From Streptomyces vilmorinianum (GTDB lineage Bacteria; Actinomycetota; Actinomycetes; Streptomycetales; Streptomycetaceae), in assembly GCF_005517195.1 (NCBI RefSeq), contig NZ_CP040244.1, forward strand, positions 5,722,001 to 5,786,000: a stretch of DNA of 64,000 nucleotides. Reading direction: 5' to 3'. Positions within the stretch are counted from its first letter, which is position 1, and every line of letters starts with the position of its first letter. Shown here one piece after another: positions 8,852 to 17,382 of this stretch. Made by a program: the position numbers and the translations under genes. Below the pieces are notes generated by a model that was not told the origin of the DNA, did no database searches, and saw only the letters and a list, made by a program, of their open reading frames with translations.

Positions 8852-8988
8852 GTATGTCCGGATGTCCCGCCGGTTCGGGTTCAGTGGCCCCGCCAACCGC
8901 TTGGCAGGGACACCAGAACCGTACACGCAACGGCCGGGGCCGATCGACGGAATAACTTCCGGCGACCGGCCCCTGCTCACTGCTGCGA

Positions 8989-11900
8989 TCAGACGCGCGG
9001 CTTCTCGCGCATCTCGTACGTCGCGATGACGTCGTCGATCTTGATGTCGTTGAAGTTTCCGAGGTTGATACCACCCTCGAAGCCTTCGCGGATCTCGGTG
9101 ACGTCGTCCTTGAAGCGGCGCAGACCCTCGATGTTGAGGTTCTCCGCGATGACCTTGCCGTCGCGGATGAGGCGCGCCTTGGTGTTGCGCTTGACCTCGC
9201 CCGAGCGGATGAGGACACCGGCGATGTTGCCCAGCTTGGACGAGCGGAAGACCTCGCGGATCTCCGCCGTACCGAGCTCGACCTCTTCGTACTCCGGCTT
9301 GAGGAGGCCCTTGAGCGCCGCCTCGATCTCCTCGATGGCCTGGTAGATCACCGAGTAGTACCGGACGTCGACGCCCTCGCGCTCCGCCATCTGCGCGGCA
9401 CGGCCCGCAGCGCGGACGTTGTAGCCGATGACGATGGCGTCGGAGCCCATGGCCAGGTCGATGTCGGACTCGGTGACCGCACCCACACCGCGGTGCAGGA
9501 CACGGATGTCGACCTCTTCGCCGACGTCGAGCTGGAGCAGCGAGGACTCGAGAGCCTCGACCGCACCGGACGCGTCGCCCTTGATGATGAGGTTGAGTTC
9601 CTGGACCAGACCGGCCTTGAGCACCTTGTCGAGGTCCTCGAGGGACACCCGGCGGACGCGCTTGGCGAAGGCGGCGTTGCGCTCACGCGCAGCGCGCTTC
9701 TCGGCGATCTGACGGGCCGTACGGTCCTCGTCGACCACCAGGAAGTTGTCGCCGGCACCCGGGACGTTGGTGAGACCAAGGACCAGGACGGGAGTCGACG
9801 GGGTCGCCTCCTCGACGTTGTTGCCCTTGTCGTCGAGCATCGCCCGGACACGGCCGTACGCGTCGCCGACGACCATCGTGTCGCCGATGCGCAGCGTTCC
9901 GCGCTGGACCAGGACGGTCGAGACGGCACCGCGACCGCGGTCGAGGTGGGACTCGATCGCAATACCCTGCGCGTCCTGGTTCGGGTTGGCCCGCAGGTCG
10001 AGCGAGGCGTCGGCGGTGAGGACGACGGCCTCCAGCAGGGAGTCGATGTGCAGACCCTGCTTGGCGGAGATGTCGACGAACATCGTGTCGCCGCCGTACT
10101 CCTCGGCCACCAGACCGAACTCGGTCAGCTGACCACGAACCTTGGTCGGGTCCGCGCCCTCGACGTCGATCTTGTTGACCGCGACGACGATCGGCACACC
10201 GGCCGCCTTGGCGTGGTTCAGCGCCTCGATCGTCTGGGGCATCACACCGTCGTTGGCCGCCACCACGAGGATCGCGATGTCGGTCGACTTCGCACCACGG
10301 GCACGCATGGCGGTGAACGCCTCGTGACCCGGGGTGTCGATGAAGGTGATGCGGCGCTCTTCACCGTTGACCTCGGTGCCCACCTGGTAGGCACCGATGT
10401 GCTGGGTGATGCCGCCGGCCTCGCCCGCGACGACGTTCGTCTTGCGGATGGCGTCGAGCAGTCGGGTCTTTCCGTGGTCGACGTGACCCATGACGGTGAC
10501 GACCGGCGGACGGGAGACCAGAGCCTCTTCGCCGCCCTCGTCCTCGCCGAACTCGATGTCGAAGGACTCGAGCAGCTCGCGGTCCTCCTCCTCGGGGGAG
10601 ACGATCTGAACCGTGTAGTTCATCTCGTCGCCGAGGAGCTGCAGCGTCTCGTCGGAGACGGACTGCGTGGCCGTGACCATCTCGCCGAGGTTCATCATCA
10701 CCGCGACGAGCGACGCCGGGTTGGCGTTGATCTTCTCGGCGAAGTCGGTGAGGGACGCACCGCGCGACAGGCGAATGGTCTCGCCGTTGCCGCGAGGCAG
10801 CATCACGCCGCCGACCGACGGGGCCTGCATGGCCTCGTACTCCTGGCGCCTCTGACGCTTCGACTTGCGACCGCGACGCGCGGGACCGCCGGGACGACCG
10901 AAGGCGCCCTGCGTGCCACCACGGCCACCCGGGCCACCGGGACGGCCACCGAAGCCGCCGGGACGACCGCCGAAGCCGCCGCCACCGCCGCCGGGACCAC
11001 CCGGACGACCGCCGCCGCCACCGGGACCACCGGGACGACCGGCGAAGCCGCCGCCGCCACCGCCGGGACCGGCCGGACGGCCGGCGAAGCCGCCGCCGCC
11101 GGGACGACCGCCGCCGCCACCCGGACGACCGCCGGGGCCACCACCGGGGCCACGACCGCCGGGGCCACCACCGGGACGCGGGCCGGCAGCGGGACGCTGC
11201 GGCATCATGCCGGGGTTCGGACGGTTACCGCCGGGCGCGCCGCCCGGACGGGGAGCCTGCGGACGAGGCATCCCACCGGGGGTGGGACGCGCGCCGCCCT
11301 GACCCTGGGGGCGCGGGGCGCCACCGGGGCCGCCCTGCGGACGCGGGGCACCCGGAACGGCACCGCCGCCGGGACGGGGGGCGCCGCCACCCGGACGGGG
11401 CGCCTGCGGGCGCGCCATTCCGGTGGAGCCACCCGAGGTGAAGGGGTTGTTGCCCGGACGGGGACCGGCCGGACGGGCGCCGGGACGCGGCGCGCCCTGG
11501 CCCTGCGGACGCGGGGCACCCTGGCCCTGCGGACGCGGCGCGCCCTGACCCGGACGGGCGGGACGCTCGCCGGCGGGACGGGGTCCCGGGGTCGCGCCAC
11601 CGGGACGCTGACCGGCGGCGGGAGCCGACGGAGGCGCGGTGAACTCGGGTGCGGCCGGAGCCGGCGTGACCGGCTTGGGCGCGGGCTTCGGACCCGGGCG
11701 GGGGCCCGAGGCGGCCGGAGCCGGAGAAGGGGTGCTGCTCGCCGGGGCGGCCGGAGTGACCGGGGCCGCGGGCGCGGCGGGCGCCGGCTTGGGGGCCGGG
11801 GCGCCGGGCTTGGGGGCAGCGGGACGTGCCGCGGCGGCCGGAGACGGCGCCGAGGGCTTCGAGGGGGCGGCCTTACGAGGCGCGCCAGGCTTCGCAGCGG

Positions 11901-12078
11901 TCTTGCCGGCGCTACCGCCGGGACCCTGCAACGCATCAGTCAACTTGCGCACGACCGGCGCCTCGATTGTCGAGGACGCCGAACGGACGAATTCACCGAG
12001 TTCTTGGAGCTTGGCCATGACGACCTTGCTCTCCACACCGAACTCCTTGGCGAGTTCGTATACCCGGACCTTAGCCAC
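8989..12078 (-). CDS. infB: Translation initiation factor IF-2, with very long low-complexity N-terminal extension
   Basis: The protein has 1029 residues. It delivers fMet-tRNA to the 30S subunit and drives subunit joining. Residues 1-50 form the IF2 N-terminal helical domain (VYELAKEFGVESKVVMAKL). Residues about 60-400 are Pro/Ala/Gly/Arg-rich repeats. The GTPase domain follows, with GHVDHGKTRLL, DTPGHEAFT and NKID. The beta-barrel and C-terminal domains end KIDDVIATYEMREKPRV. GTG at 12078 has AAGGAG 6 nt upstream. It lies 147 bp from ylxR on the same strand. IF2 extensions of this kind are typical of Streptomyces. Confidence 0.97.
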   Translation of the reverse strand: MAKVRVYELAKEFGVESKVVMAKLQELGEFVRSASSTIEAPVVRKLTDALQGPGGSAGKTAAKPGAPRKAAPSKPSAPSPAAAARPAAPKPGAPAPKPAPAAPAAPVTPAAPASSTPSPAPAASGPRPGPKPAPKPVTPAPAAPEFTAPPSAPAAGQRPGGATPGPRPAGERPARPGQGAPRPQGQGAPRPQGQGAPRPGARPAGPRPGNNPFTSGGSTGMARPQAPRPGGGAPRPGGGAVPGAPRPQGGPGGAPRPQGQGGARPTPGGMPRPQAPRPGGAPGGNRPNPGMMPQRPAAGPRPGGGPGGRGPGGGPGGRPGGGGGRPGGGGFAGRPAGPGGGGGGFAGRPGGPGGGGGRPGGPGGGGGGFGGRPGGFGGRPGGPGGRGGTQGAFGRPGGPARRGRKSKRQRRQEYEAMQAPSVGGVMLPRGNGETIRLSRGASLTDFAEKINANPASLVAVMMNLGEMVTATQSVSDETLQLLGDEMNYTVQIVSPEEEDRELLESFDIEFGEDEGGEEALVSRPPVVTVMGHVDHGKTRLLDAIRKTNVVAGEAGGITQHIGAYQVGTEVNGEERRITFIDTPGHEAFTAMRARGAKSTDIAILVVAANDGVMPQTIEALNHAKAAGVPIVVAVNKIDVEGADPTKVRGQLTEFGLVAEEYGGDTMFVDISAKQGLHIDSLLEAVVLTADASLDLRANPNQDAQGIAIESHLDRGRGAVSTVLVQRGTLRIGDTMVVGDAYGRVRAMLDDKGNNVEEATPSTPVLVLGLTNVPGAGDNFLVVDEDRTARQIAEKRAARERNAAFAKRVRRVSLEDLDKVLKAGLVQELNLIIKGDASGAVEALESSLLQLDVGEEVDIRVLHRGVGAVTESDIDLAMGSDAIVIGYNVRAAGRAAQMAEREGVDVRYYSVIYQAIEEIEAALKGLLKPEYEEVELGTAEIREVFRSSKLGNIAGVLIRSGEVKRNTKARLIRDGKVIAENLNIEGLRRFKDDVTEIREGFEGGINLGNFNDIKIDDVIATYEMREKPRV
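10865..11650. repeat. Gly/Pro/Arg-coding low-complexity repeats inside infB
   Basis: This stretch consists of imperfect, short, in-frame repeats that encode GRPGGPGGGGG- and GAPRPQGQ-type peptides of IF2. The repeat units vary and are contiguous, so this is coding low complexity rather than a CRISPR or mobile repeat. Confidence 0.8.
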
Positions 12079-12225
12079 TTCGCTCCTTTTAGGTCCGGTT
12101 ACCGCCGGACCGTCGCTACTTCATGGGCGTACTCATCGCGTACTCATCGAGTGCTCATCGCAATCTCGACCTACTTCCAACTCGCGAGGTACCTGACCGC
12201 ACGGTCTTCCGTGCCGTACTTCTTC

Positions 12226-12504
12226 TTACGGTGCTGCCTGCTCGACGTGGTAGCGAATATCCGCCGTTTCGAGCGGTCCCTGGACCTTGAAGGCCCTCGG
12301 AAACGCCCGGCGGCGGACCGCCAGGTCGAGACAGACCGAGGCGGGGTGCAGATACGCACCCCGGCCGGGCAGCGTACCGCGATGATCGGGGACGCATGCG
12401 CCCTCGACCGCCACGATGCGCAGCAGATCGCTCTTGGCCGCTCGCTCCCGGCATCCCACACAGGTTCGCTCAGGGCACGCGCGGGCGTGCGTCCGGCCAG
12501 ACAC
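12226..12504 (-). CDS. ylxR: YlxR-family RNA-binding protein
   Basis: The protein has 92 residues. The family signature is ERTCVGCRER near the N-terminus, followed by PGRGAYLHPASVCLDLAVRRRAFPRAF. The family (also called RnpM in Bacillus) binds RNA and is encoded between nusA and infB. GTG at 12504 gives the family length. The neighbours nusA (120 bp upstream) and infB (147 bp downstream) are on the same strand. Confidence 0.93.
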   Translation of the reverse strand: MSGRTHARACPERTCVGCRERAAKSDLLRIVAVEGACVPDHRGTLPGRGAYLHPASVCLDLAVRRRAFPRAFKVQGPLETADIRYHVEQAAP

Positions 12505-12624
12505 GCTTAAGTCTACCTCCCCGTAGCGACCTCACCCGTTTGGGGCAAAAATCGAACGGTCGTTTGTCGTGATCTCACCGTCGCACAACGTGACGGCGGC
12601 GCGATCTATTCCCCGGGACCGGAC

Positions 12625-13644
12625 TCAGTGCCGGTCGCGGTCCCGCTCCCGCTCGTCCTCCGAGGGGTGCTCGGTGTCCGGGCGGATGTCGATGCGCCAG
12701 CCGGTGAGGCGGGCGGCGAGGCGGGCGTTCTGCCCCTCCTTGCCGATCGCCAGCGACAGCTGGTAGTCGGGCACGGTCACCCGGGCCGAACGGGCGGCCA
12801 GGTCGACGATCTCGACCTTGGAGACCCGGGCCGGGGAAAGCGCGCTGGCCACCATCTCGGCCGGGTCGTCGGACCAGTCGACGATGTCGATCTTCTCGCC
12901 GAGCAGCTCCGCCATGACATTGCGCACGCGGCTGCCCATGGGGCCGATGCAGGCGCCCTTGGCGTTCAGGCCCGAACGGGTGGACCGTACGGCGATCTTG
13001 GTGCGGTGACCCGCCTCACGGGCGATCGCCGCGATCTCGACGGAACCGTCCGCGATCTCGGGGACCTCCAGCGCGAAGAGCTTCTTCACCAGATTGGGGT
13101 GGGTGCGCGAAAGGGTGACGGACGGACCGCGGACACCCTTGGCGACCCGGACGACGTACGTGCGCAGCCGCAGACCGTGCGTGTACTCCTCGCCCGGCAC
13201 CTGCTCCTGCACCGGAAGGATGGCTTCCAGCTTGTCGTCCAGCTTGACGAGGACGTTCTTCGGGTCCTTGCCCTGCTGCACCTGGCCGGCGACGATGTCG
13301 CCCTCGCGGCGGGCGTACTCGCCGAAGGTGACGTCGTTCTCGGCGTCGCGCAGACGCTGCTGGATGACCTGACGGGCGGTGCTCGCCGCGATCCGGCCGA
13401 AGTCCGACGGGGTGTCGTCGAACTCCTTGGGCTCCTGCCCCTCCTCCAGTTCGGCGGGGTCTTCCTTCGCCCACACCGTCACATGACCGGTCTGCCGGTT
13501 CAGCTCCACGCGCGCGTGGCGGCGGGCCGAGGGGGTGCGGTGGTAGGCGATGAGGAGGGCCGACTCGATCGCCTCGACCAACAGGTCGAAGGAGATCTCC
13601 TTCTCTTGTGCCAAGCCCTTCAGGAGCTTCACGTCGATGTCCAC
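12625..13644 (-). CDS. nusA: Transcription termination/antitermination factor NusA
   Basis: The protein has 339 residues. It binds RNA polymerase and nascent RNA and controls pausing, termination and rRNA antitermination. The N-terminal domain begins MDIDVKLLKGLAQEKEISFDLLVEAIESALL. It is followed by the S1 domain (REGDIVAGQVQQ) and two KH domains (KGACIGPMGSRVRNVMAEL and SLAIGKEGQNARLAARLTGW). The C-terminal acidic repeats of E. coli NusA are absent, as is normal in actinobacteria. GTG at 13644 lies 2 nt past the rimP stop, and its GAGGAGG ribosome site sits inside rimP, suggesting translational coupling. Confidence 0.97.
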   Translation of the reverse strand: MDIDVKLLKGLAQEKEISFDLLVEAIESALLIAYHRTPSARRHARVELNRQTGHVTVWAKEDPAELEEGQEPKEFDDTPSDFGRIAASTARQVIQQRLRDAENDVTFGEYARREGDIVAGQVQQGKDPKNVLVKLDDKLEAILPVQEQVPGEEYTHGLRLRTYVVRVAKGVRGPSVTLSRTHPNLVKKLFALEVPEIADGSVEIAAIAREAGHRTKIAVRSTRSGLNAKGACIGPMGSRVRNVMAELLGEKIDIVDWSDDPAEMVASALSPARVSKVEIVDLAARSARVTVPDYQLSLAIGKEGQNARLAARLTGWRIDIRPDTEHPSEDERERDRDRH

Positions 13645-13646
13645 GG

Positions 13647-14144
13647 CTACGCCTCCTCTTCCTTCTTGTCCTTGCGGCTGAATTCGATCTCGACACGCGC
13701 CTTGGCGATGTCGGCGAACTCGACCCGGCGGGCGGTGGGCTTGCGCCCCTTCACGCCCGGCACTTCGAGGTCGAGGCCGTCGTCGTCCACGGTGAGGATC
13801 CGCGCGATCACCTCGCCACCTTCATGCAGCTGCAGTTTGACCAGTCGGCCGGTCGCGCGCACGTAGTGGCGGTGCTGGGTCAGGGGGCGCTCCGCGCCGG
13901 GGGAGGTGACTTCGAGGACGTACTCGCCCTCGCCCATCGCGTCCGTCTCGTCGAGCTTCTCGGAGATGGCACGGCTCAGCTCGGCACAGGCGTCCAGCTC
14001 CACGCCCTCGTCCGAGTCGACGATGACCCTCAGCAGTCCGCGGCGGCCGGCCCGGGACACCTCGATCTCCTCGAGATCCAGGTCCTTCGCGTGGACGAGC
14101 GGCTCCAGGAGTCCGCGCAGCCTGTCGCTCTGGGTGGTGCTCAT
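13647..14144 (-). CDS. rimP: Ribosome maturation factor RimP
   Basis: The protein has 165 residues. It is needed for 30S subunit maturation. Visible family features are LRGLLEPLVHAKDLDLEEIEV, LRVIVDSDEGVELDACAELSRAIS, YVLEVTSPGAERPL and a charged Lys/Glu-rich tail. ATG at 14144 has GAGGAG about 8 nt upstream. The open frame continues far upstream, but that part is antisense to the lipoprotein gene. It is the first gene of the minus-strand nusA-infB operon, whose promoter should lie in 14145-14291. Confidence 0.94.
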   Translation of the reverse strand: MSTTQSDRLRGLLEPLVHAKDLDLEEIEVSRAGRRGLLRVIVDSDEGVELDACAELSRAISEKLDETDAMGEGEYVLEVTSPGAERPLTQHRHYVRATGRLVKLQLHEGGEVIARILTVDDDGLDLEVPGVKGRKPTARRVEFADIAKARVEIEFSRKDKKEEEA

Positions 14145-14291
14145 CCGGGTGACTCCTCGGCCGCGTGTGCTGTTGTGGGTTTCGTCGCGTGTCAGACCAA
14201 AGGGTATCCGGTCCCGGGGGGTGTTGCCGTCCACGGGGCCGGGGGCCGCGGGTACGCTCGCCTGCGGTGATCTTCGAGCGAGGCCGAGGGA

Positions 14292-14870
14292 GTGAGTGTG
14301 GGGCGCACGGGGACGGTAGGCAGGCGTGCGCTCCTGGCGGCCGGGGCGGTGACCCTGGCCGGCTGCACCTCCGAGGGAGGCGGCGAGCGGCCGAGGAAGC
14401 CGACGGCGGCCGAACGGGCGGCGCTGGCCGAGGCGGCGCTGCGCCGCAGGTCGGCGACGACGAGCCGGACACTGCTGGAACGTTACGACGCGGTGCTCGC
14501 CGCGCACCCCTCGCTGACGGCCCGGCTGACCCCGCTGCGGGCCGCGGTCGCGGCGCACGCCACCGCGCTGGGCGAGGGGGCCACGGGCACGGCCCCGTCG
14601 GCGTCCGCTCCCGCGACACCGGCCGGCCCGGGCGCCTCTCGCACTCCGGGTGGTACGGCGGGCCCCGCCGCCACCGCGACGCCGGCGCCCGCAGTGGCGG
14701 CGGACCCCGCGGCGGCCCTGACGGACCTCGCCGCCGCGTCCCGCCGGACCGCCGACACCCACGCGGCCACACTGCTCGACGCGCCGCCCGAGTACGCCCG
14801 GCTGCTGGCCTCGGTGGCCGCGGCCGGTGCGGCGCACGCGTATCTGCTGACCGAAGGAGGCCGTCGATGA
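14292..14870 (+). CDS. Secreted lipoprotein of unknown function, paired with a DUF4439 protein
   Basis: A 192-residue protein. GRRALLAAGAVTLAGC carries a twin-arginine-like RR and a lipobox ending at Cys25, so it is probably exported and lipid-anchored. The rest is Ala-rich helix with a Pro/Ala/Thr linker (APSASAPATPAGPGAS) in the middle. GTG at 14292 is listed; GTG at 14298 has better spacing from GAGGGAG and may be the true start. The stop overlaps the next start (ATGA), so the two are probably coupled. I do not recognise a domain. Confidence 0.8.
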   Translation: MSVGRTGTVGRRALLAAGAVTLAGCTSEGGGERPRKPTAAERAALAEAALRRRSATTSRTLLERYDAVLAAHPSLTARLTPLRAAVAAHATALGEGATGTAPSASAPATPAGPGASRTPGGTAGPAATATPAPAVAADPAAALTDLAAASRRTADTHAATLLDAPPEYARLLASVAAAGAAHAYLLTEGGRR

Positions 14871-15295
14871 GCGCCCGCGAGATCGCTCTCGACGCGGCAC
14901 AGGCCGCGCTCGCCGCTGAGCACGCGGCGGTGTACGGGTACGGGGTCGTCGGCGGCCGGATCGGCGCCGAGCGGCGCGCGGAGGCCACGGCGGCGTACGA
15001 GGCGCACCGGGCCCGGCGGGACGCGCTGCGCAGGACCGTACGGGACCTGGGCGGCGAACCGGCCGCCGCGGCGGCCGGGTACGAGCTGCCGTTCGCGGTG
15101 CCGGACACGGCCGCCGCCGTACGGCTCGCCGCGGTCCTCGAGGACCGGGTGGCCGGGGTGTACTCCGATCTCGTACGGGCCGCGCAGGGGCCGCTGCGGC
15201 GCGACGCGGCCGCCGCGCTCCGCGAGGCGGCGGTACGGGCCGTTCGCTGGCGCGGCACCGACGTAACCTTTCCTGGGCTCGCCGAGCGGGTGTGA
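14867..15295 (+). CDS. Ferritin-like DUF4439 protein
   Basis: The protein has 142 residues, almost entirely helical. AAEHAAVYGYGVVGGRIG and a later EDRVAGVYSDLVRAA fit the DUF4439 ferritin-like family. Some acidic and histidine residues that could bind metal are present (EH near residues 18-19). ATG at 14867 overlaps the lipoprotein stop and has AAGGAGG upstream. The role is unknown; coupling to a lipoprotein suggests a small extracytoplasmic or membrane-associated unit. Confidence 0.82.
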   Translation: MSAREIALDAAQAALAAEHAAVYGYGVVGGRIGAERRAEATAAYEAHRARRDALRRTVRDLGGEPAAAAAGYELPFAVPDTAAAVRLAAVLEDRVAGVYSDLVRAAQGPLRRDAAAALREAAVRAVRWRGTDVTFPGLAERV

Positions 15296-15342
15296 GTCAG
15301 GCCCTGACCAGACTCCGGTACTGCAGAAGGAACAACGCACGC

Positions 15343-16242
15343 ATGGGTTTCGAACCGCCGCAGCGACTGGTGCGGGCGCTCGGCGAGACGTACGGGGACG
15401 CTGTCGCGGCCGAGTGGCTCGGGAAGCTGCCCGAGCGCGCGCTCAGCGCGCTGGAGCACACCTCCCTGGACGCCGAGCGGGTGATGGCACCCGGCGGCCG
15501 CAGCAGCCTGGTGGTGCTCGTACGGCAGGCCGACGGCTCCCCCGCGGCGCTGAAGGTCGCCCCCGACGTCGCCCGGCCCGACCTGGAGCGGGACGCGCTG
15601 GCGCACTGGAACGGCTGGGGCGCGGTGCGGCTGCTCGACGCGCCAGAGGACGGCTCGCTGCTGCTCGAACGGCTGCACCCCGACGTGTCGCTGCGGTCCC
15701 TGCCGGAGGCGAAGGCGCTGCTCGAGGCGGCGGGGACGGTACGGAAGCTGTGGGTGGACCCGCCCGCGGAGCACGGCTTCGAGTCGGTGGCCGAACGCAC
15801 GGCCCGGCAGGCGGCGGCGATGGAGCCCTACCGCGCGGACGCCGAGGCCGGGGCGGTGACGGCCGCCGCGCTGGAGGCGCGCGAGGAGCTGGTGGCCCTC
15901 TCCCCCGAGACGCTGCTGCTGCACGGCTGCTTCCGCCAGGGCAAGGTCCTGGCCGGTGACCGCGCGCCGTGGCTGGCCGTCGGCCCCGAGCCGCTGGTCG
16001 GCGAGCGCGCCTACGACCTGGCGCGGCTGGTCCGGGACCGGGTCGAGGACCTGGTGGCGTCCTCCGCGGGGGCCTCCTCGGCCCGGCGGCGGGTCAACAA
16101 GCTGGCGGACTCGCTGGAGGTGGACCGGGAGCGACTGCGCGGCTGGACGCTGTTCCGGGCGGTCGAGTCGGGGACGCGGGCGCTGACGGCGGGCCGTCGG
16201 CAGGACGCGGAGCTGCTGTTGGAGTTCGCGGGCTGGCTGTAG
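15343..16242 (+). CDS. Aminoglycoside-phosphotransferase-fold protein with degenerate active site
   Basis: The protein has 299 residues. The fold is that of APH/streptomycin 6-kinase family enzymes: ALKVA with the ATP lysine (Lys71), LLLERL in the hinge, LLLHG at 191-195 and a GERAYDLARLVRDR helix. The catalytic loop, normally HGDxxxxN, reads HGCFRQGK (residues 194-201), so the catalytic Asp is Cys196 and the Asn is Lys201. The metal-binding Asp of the IDPxP motif is Gly214 in VGPEP. Kinase activity is therefore doubtful. ATG at 15343 lies about 11 nt from AAGGA. It does not look like a resistance gene in context. Confidence 0.82.
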   Translation: MGFEPPQRLVRALGETYGDAVAAEWLGKLPERALSALEHTSLDAERVMAPGGRSSLVVLVRQADGSPAALKVAPDVARPDLERDALAHWNGWGAVRLLDAPEDGSLLLERLHPDVSLRSLPEAKALLEAAGTVRKLWVDPPAEHGFESVAERTARQAAAMEPYRADAEAGAVTAAALEAREELVALSPETLLLHGCFRQGKVLAGDRAPWLAVGPEPLVGERAYDLARLVRDRVEDLVASSAGASSARRRVNKLADSLEVDRERLRGWTLFRAVESGTRALTAGRRQDAELLLEFAGWL

Positions 16243-16251
16243 GGGAATAAG

Positions 16252-16281
16252 CCTGAGGTAACGCTCGGCTCGGACCTCAGG
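16252..16281 (+). promoter_or_regulatory. Inverted repeat covering the SPFH ribosome-binding site
   Basis: CCTGAGGT (16252-16259) is complementary to ACCTCAGG (16274-16281). The right arm overlaps the AGGGG Shine-Dalgarno (16279-16284) of the downstream SPFH gene. A stem here could hide the ribosome site or act as a weak attenuator. Inference only. Confidence 0.35.
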
Positions 16282-16289
16282 GGGCCGTG

Positions 16290-17300
16290 ATGGTCGAGGA
16301 GCTGTTGGCAGCGGCGGCGGCGGCCGGAACAGCGGCCGTGGTGTACGTGGCGGCGGCCGCGCGTGTGGTGAAGCAGTACGAGCGGGGCGTGGTCTTCCGC
16401 TTCGGCCGGCTGCTGCGCGATGTCCGTCAGCCGGGTTTCACGATGATCGTGCCGATCGTGGACCGGCTGCACAAGGTGAACCTCCAGATCGTGACGATGC
16501 CGGTGCCGGCGCAGGAGGGCATCACCCGGGACAACGTGACGGTGCGGGTGGACGCGGTCGTGTACTTCAAGGTGGTCGACGCGGCGGACGCGCTGGTGCG
16601 GGTGGAGGACTACCGGTTCGCGGTCTCGCAGATGGCGCAGACGTCGCTGCGGTCGATCATCGGCAAGAGCGACCTGGACGACCTGCTGTCGAACCGGGAG
16701 AAGCTCAACCAGGGGCTCGAGCTGATGCTCGACAGTCCGGCGATGGGCTGGGGTGTGGCGATCGACCGGGTGGAGATCAAGGACGTCTCGCTGCCGGAGA
16801 CGATGAAGCGCTCGATGGCGCGGCAGGCGGAGGCGGACCGGGAGCGGCGGGCGCGGGTGATCAACGCGGACGCGGAGCTGCAGGCGTCGAAGAAGCTGGC
16901 GGAGGCGGCGGGTGTGATGTCGGCGCAGCCGGCGGCGCTGCAGCTGCGGCTGTTGCAGACGGTGATGGCGGTGTCGGCGGAGAAGAACTCGACGCTGGTG
17001 CTGCCGATTCCGGTGGAGCTGCTGCGGTTCCTGGAGCGGGCGGCGCCGACGCCGGGCGCTCCTGCGCCGGGGTCGCGGCCGACGGCCCCGCCGGAGATCT
17101 TCCAGGAGCCACTGCCGGGCCTCCCCGCCGGACCGGAGGCCCTGGAGAGCGCGGAGAGTCCGGACACCCCGGAGTCCCGGGTGACCACCGACCTGCCGGA
17201 CCTGGCGGACTTCCCGGACCTGGCAGCGCTCCCGGACCTCCCGGACGACACGATGACGGGCGCCCCGGCGGACCCGGAGCCCCGGAACGAGACGCCCTGA
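16290..17300 (+). CDS. SPFH/Band-7 (slipin/prohibitin-like) membrane protein
   Basis: The protein has 336 residues. A short N-terminal hydrophobic segment (about residues 3-24) anchors it. The Band-7 domain follows: VKQYERGVVFRFGRLL, GFTMIVPIVDRLHKVNLQ and VRVDAVVYFKV. Then come the slipin helix region MKRSMARQAEADRERRARVINADAELQ and a C-terminal Pro/Asp-rich tail with repeated PDL motifs. Such proteins form lipid-domain scaffolds; the specific partner is unknown. ATG at 16290 is preferred over GTG at 16287 on spacing from AGGGG. It ends before a strong hairpin. Confidence 0.92.
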   Translation: MVEELLAAAAAAGTAAVVYVAAAARVVKQYERGVVFRFGRLLRDVRQPGFTMIVPIVDRLHKVNLQIVTMPVPAQEGITRDNVTVRVDAVVYFKVVDAADALVRVEDYRFAVSQMAQTSLRSIIGKSDLDDLLSNREKLNQGLELMLDSPAMGWGVAIDRVEIKDVSLPETMKRSMARQAEADRERRARVINADAELQASKKLAEAAGVMSAQPAALQLRLLQTVMAVSAEKNSTLVLPIPVELLRFLERAAPTPGAPAPGSRPTAPPEIFQEPLPGLPAGPEALESAESPDTPESRVTTDLPDLADFPDLAALPDLPDDTMTGAPADPEPRNETP

Positions 17301-17333
17301 GGGCCCACGACGGTAGGGCGAAGCGCGGACACG

Positions 17334-17376
17334 GCGGAGCGGGGTGGACTCCCGATGGGAGTCCACCCCGCTCCGC
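17334..17376. terminator. 20-bp bidirectional terminator hairpin
   Basis: A perfect 20-bp stem, starting GCGGAGCGGGGTGGACTCCC and closed by a 3-nt GAT loop, lies between the convergent SPFH gene and proS. It can end transcription from both sides. Confidence 0.85.
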
Positions 17377-17382
17377 ACCCGA

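Noticed and set aside
10865..11650. Possible CRISPR or tandem-repeat array in the infB region
   Set aside because: The repeats are in frame, irregular, lack spacers and encode a known IF2 extension.
9493..12510. Long plus-strand open frame of about 1005 codons opposite infB
   Set aside because: It mirrors the Gly/Pro-rich coding repeats of infB and has no ribosome site or recognisable domain.
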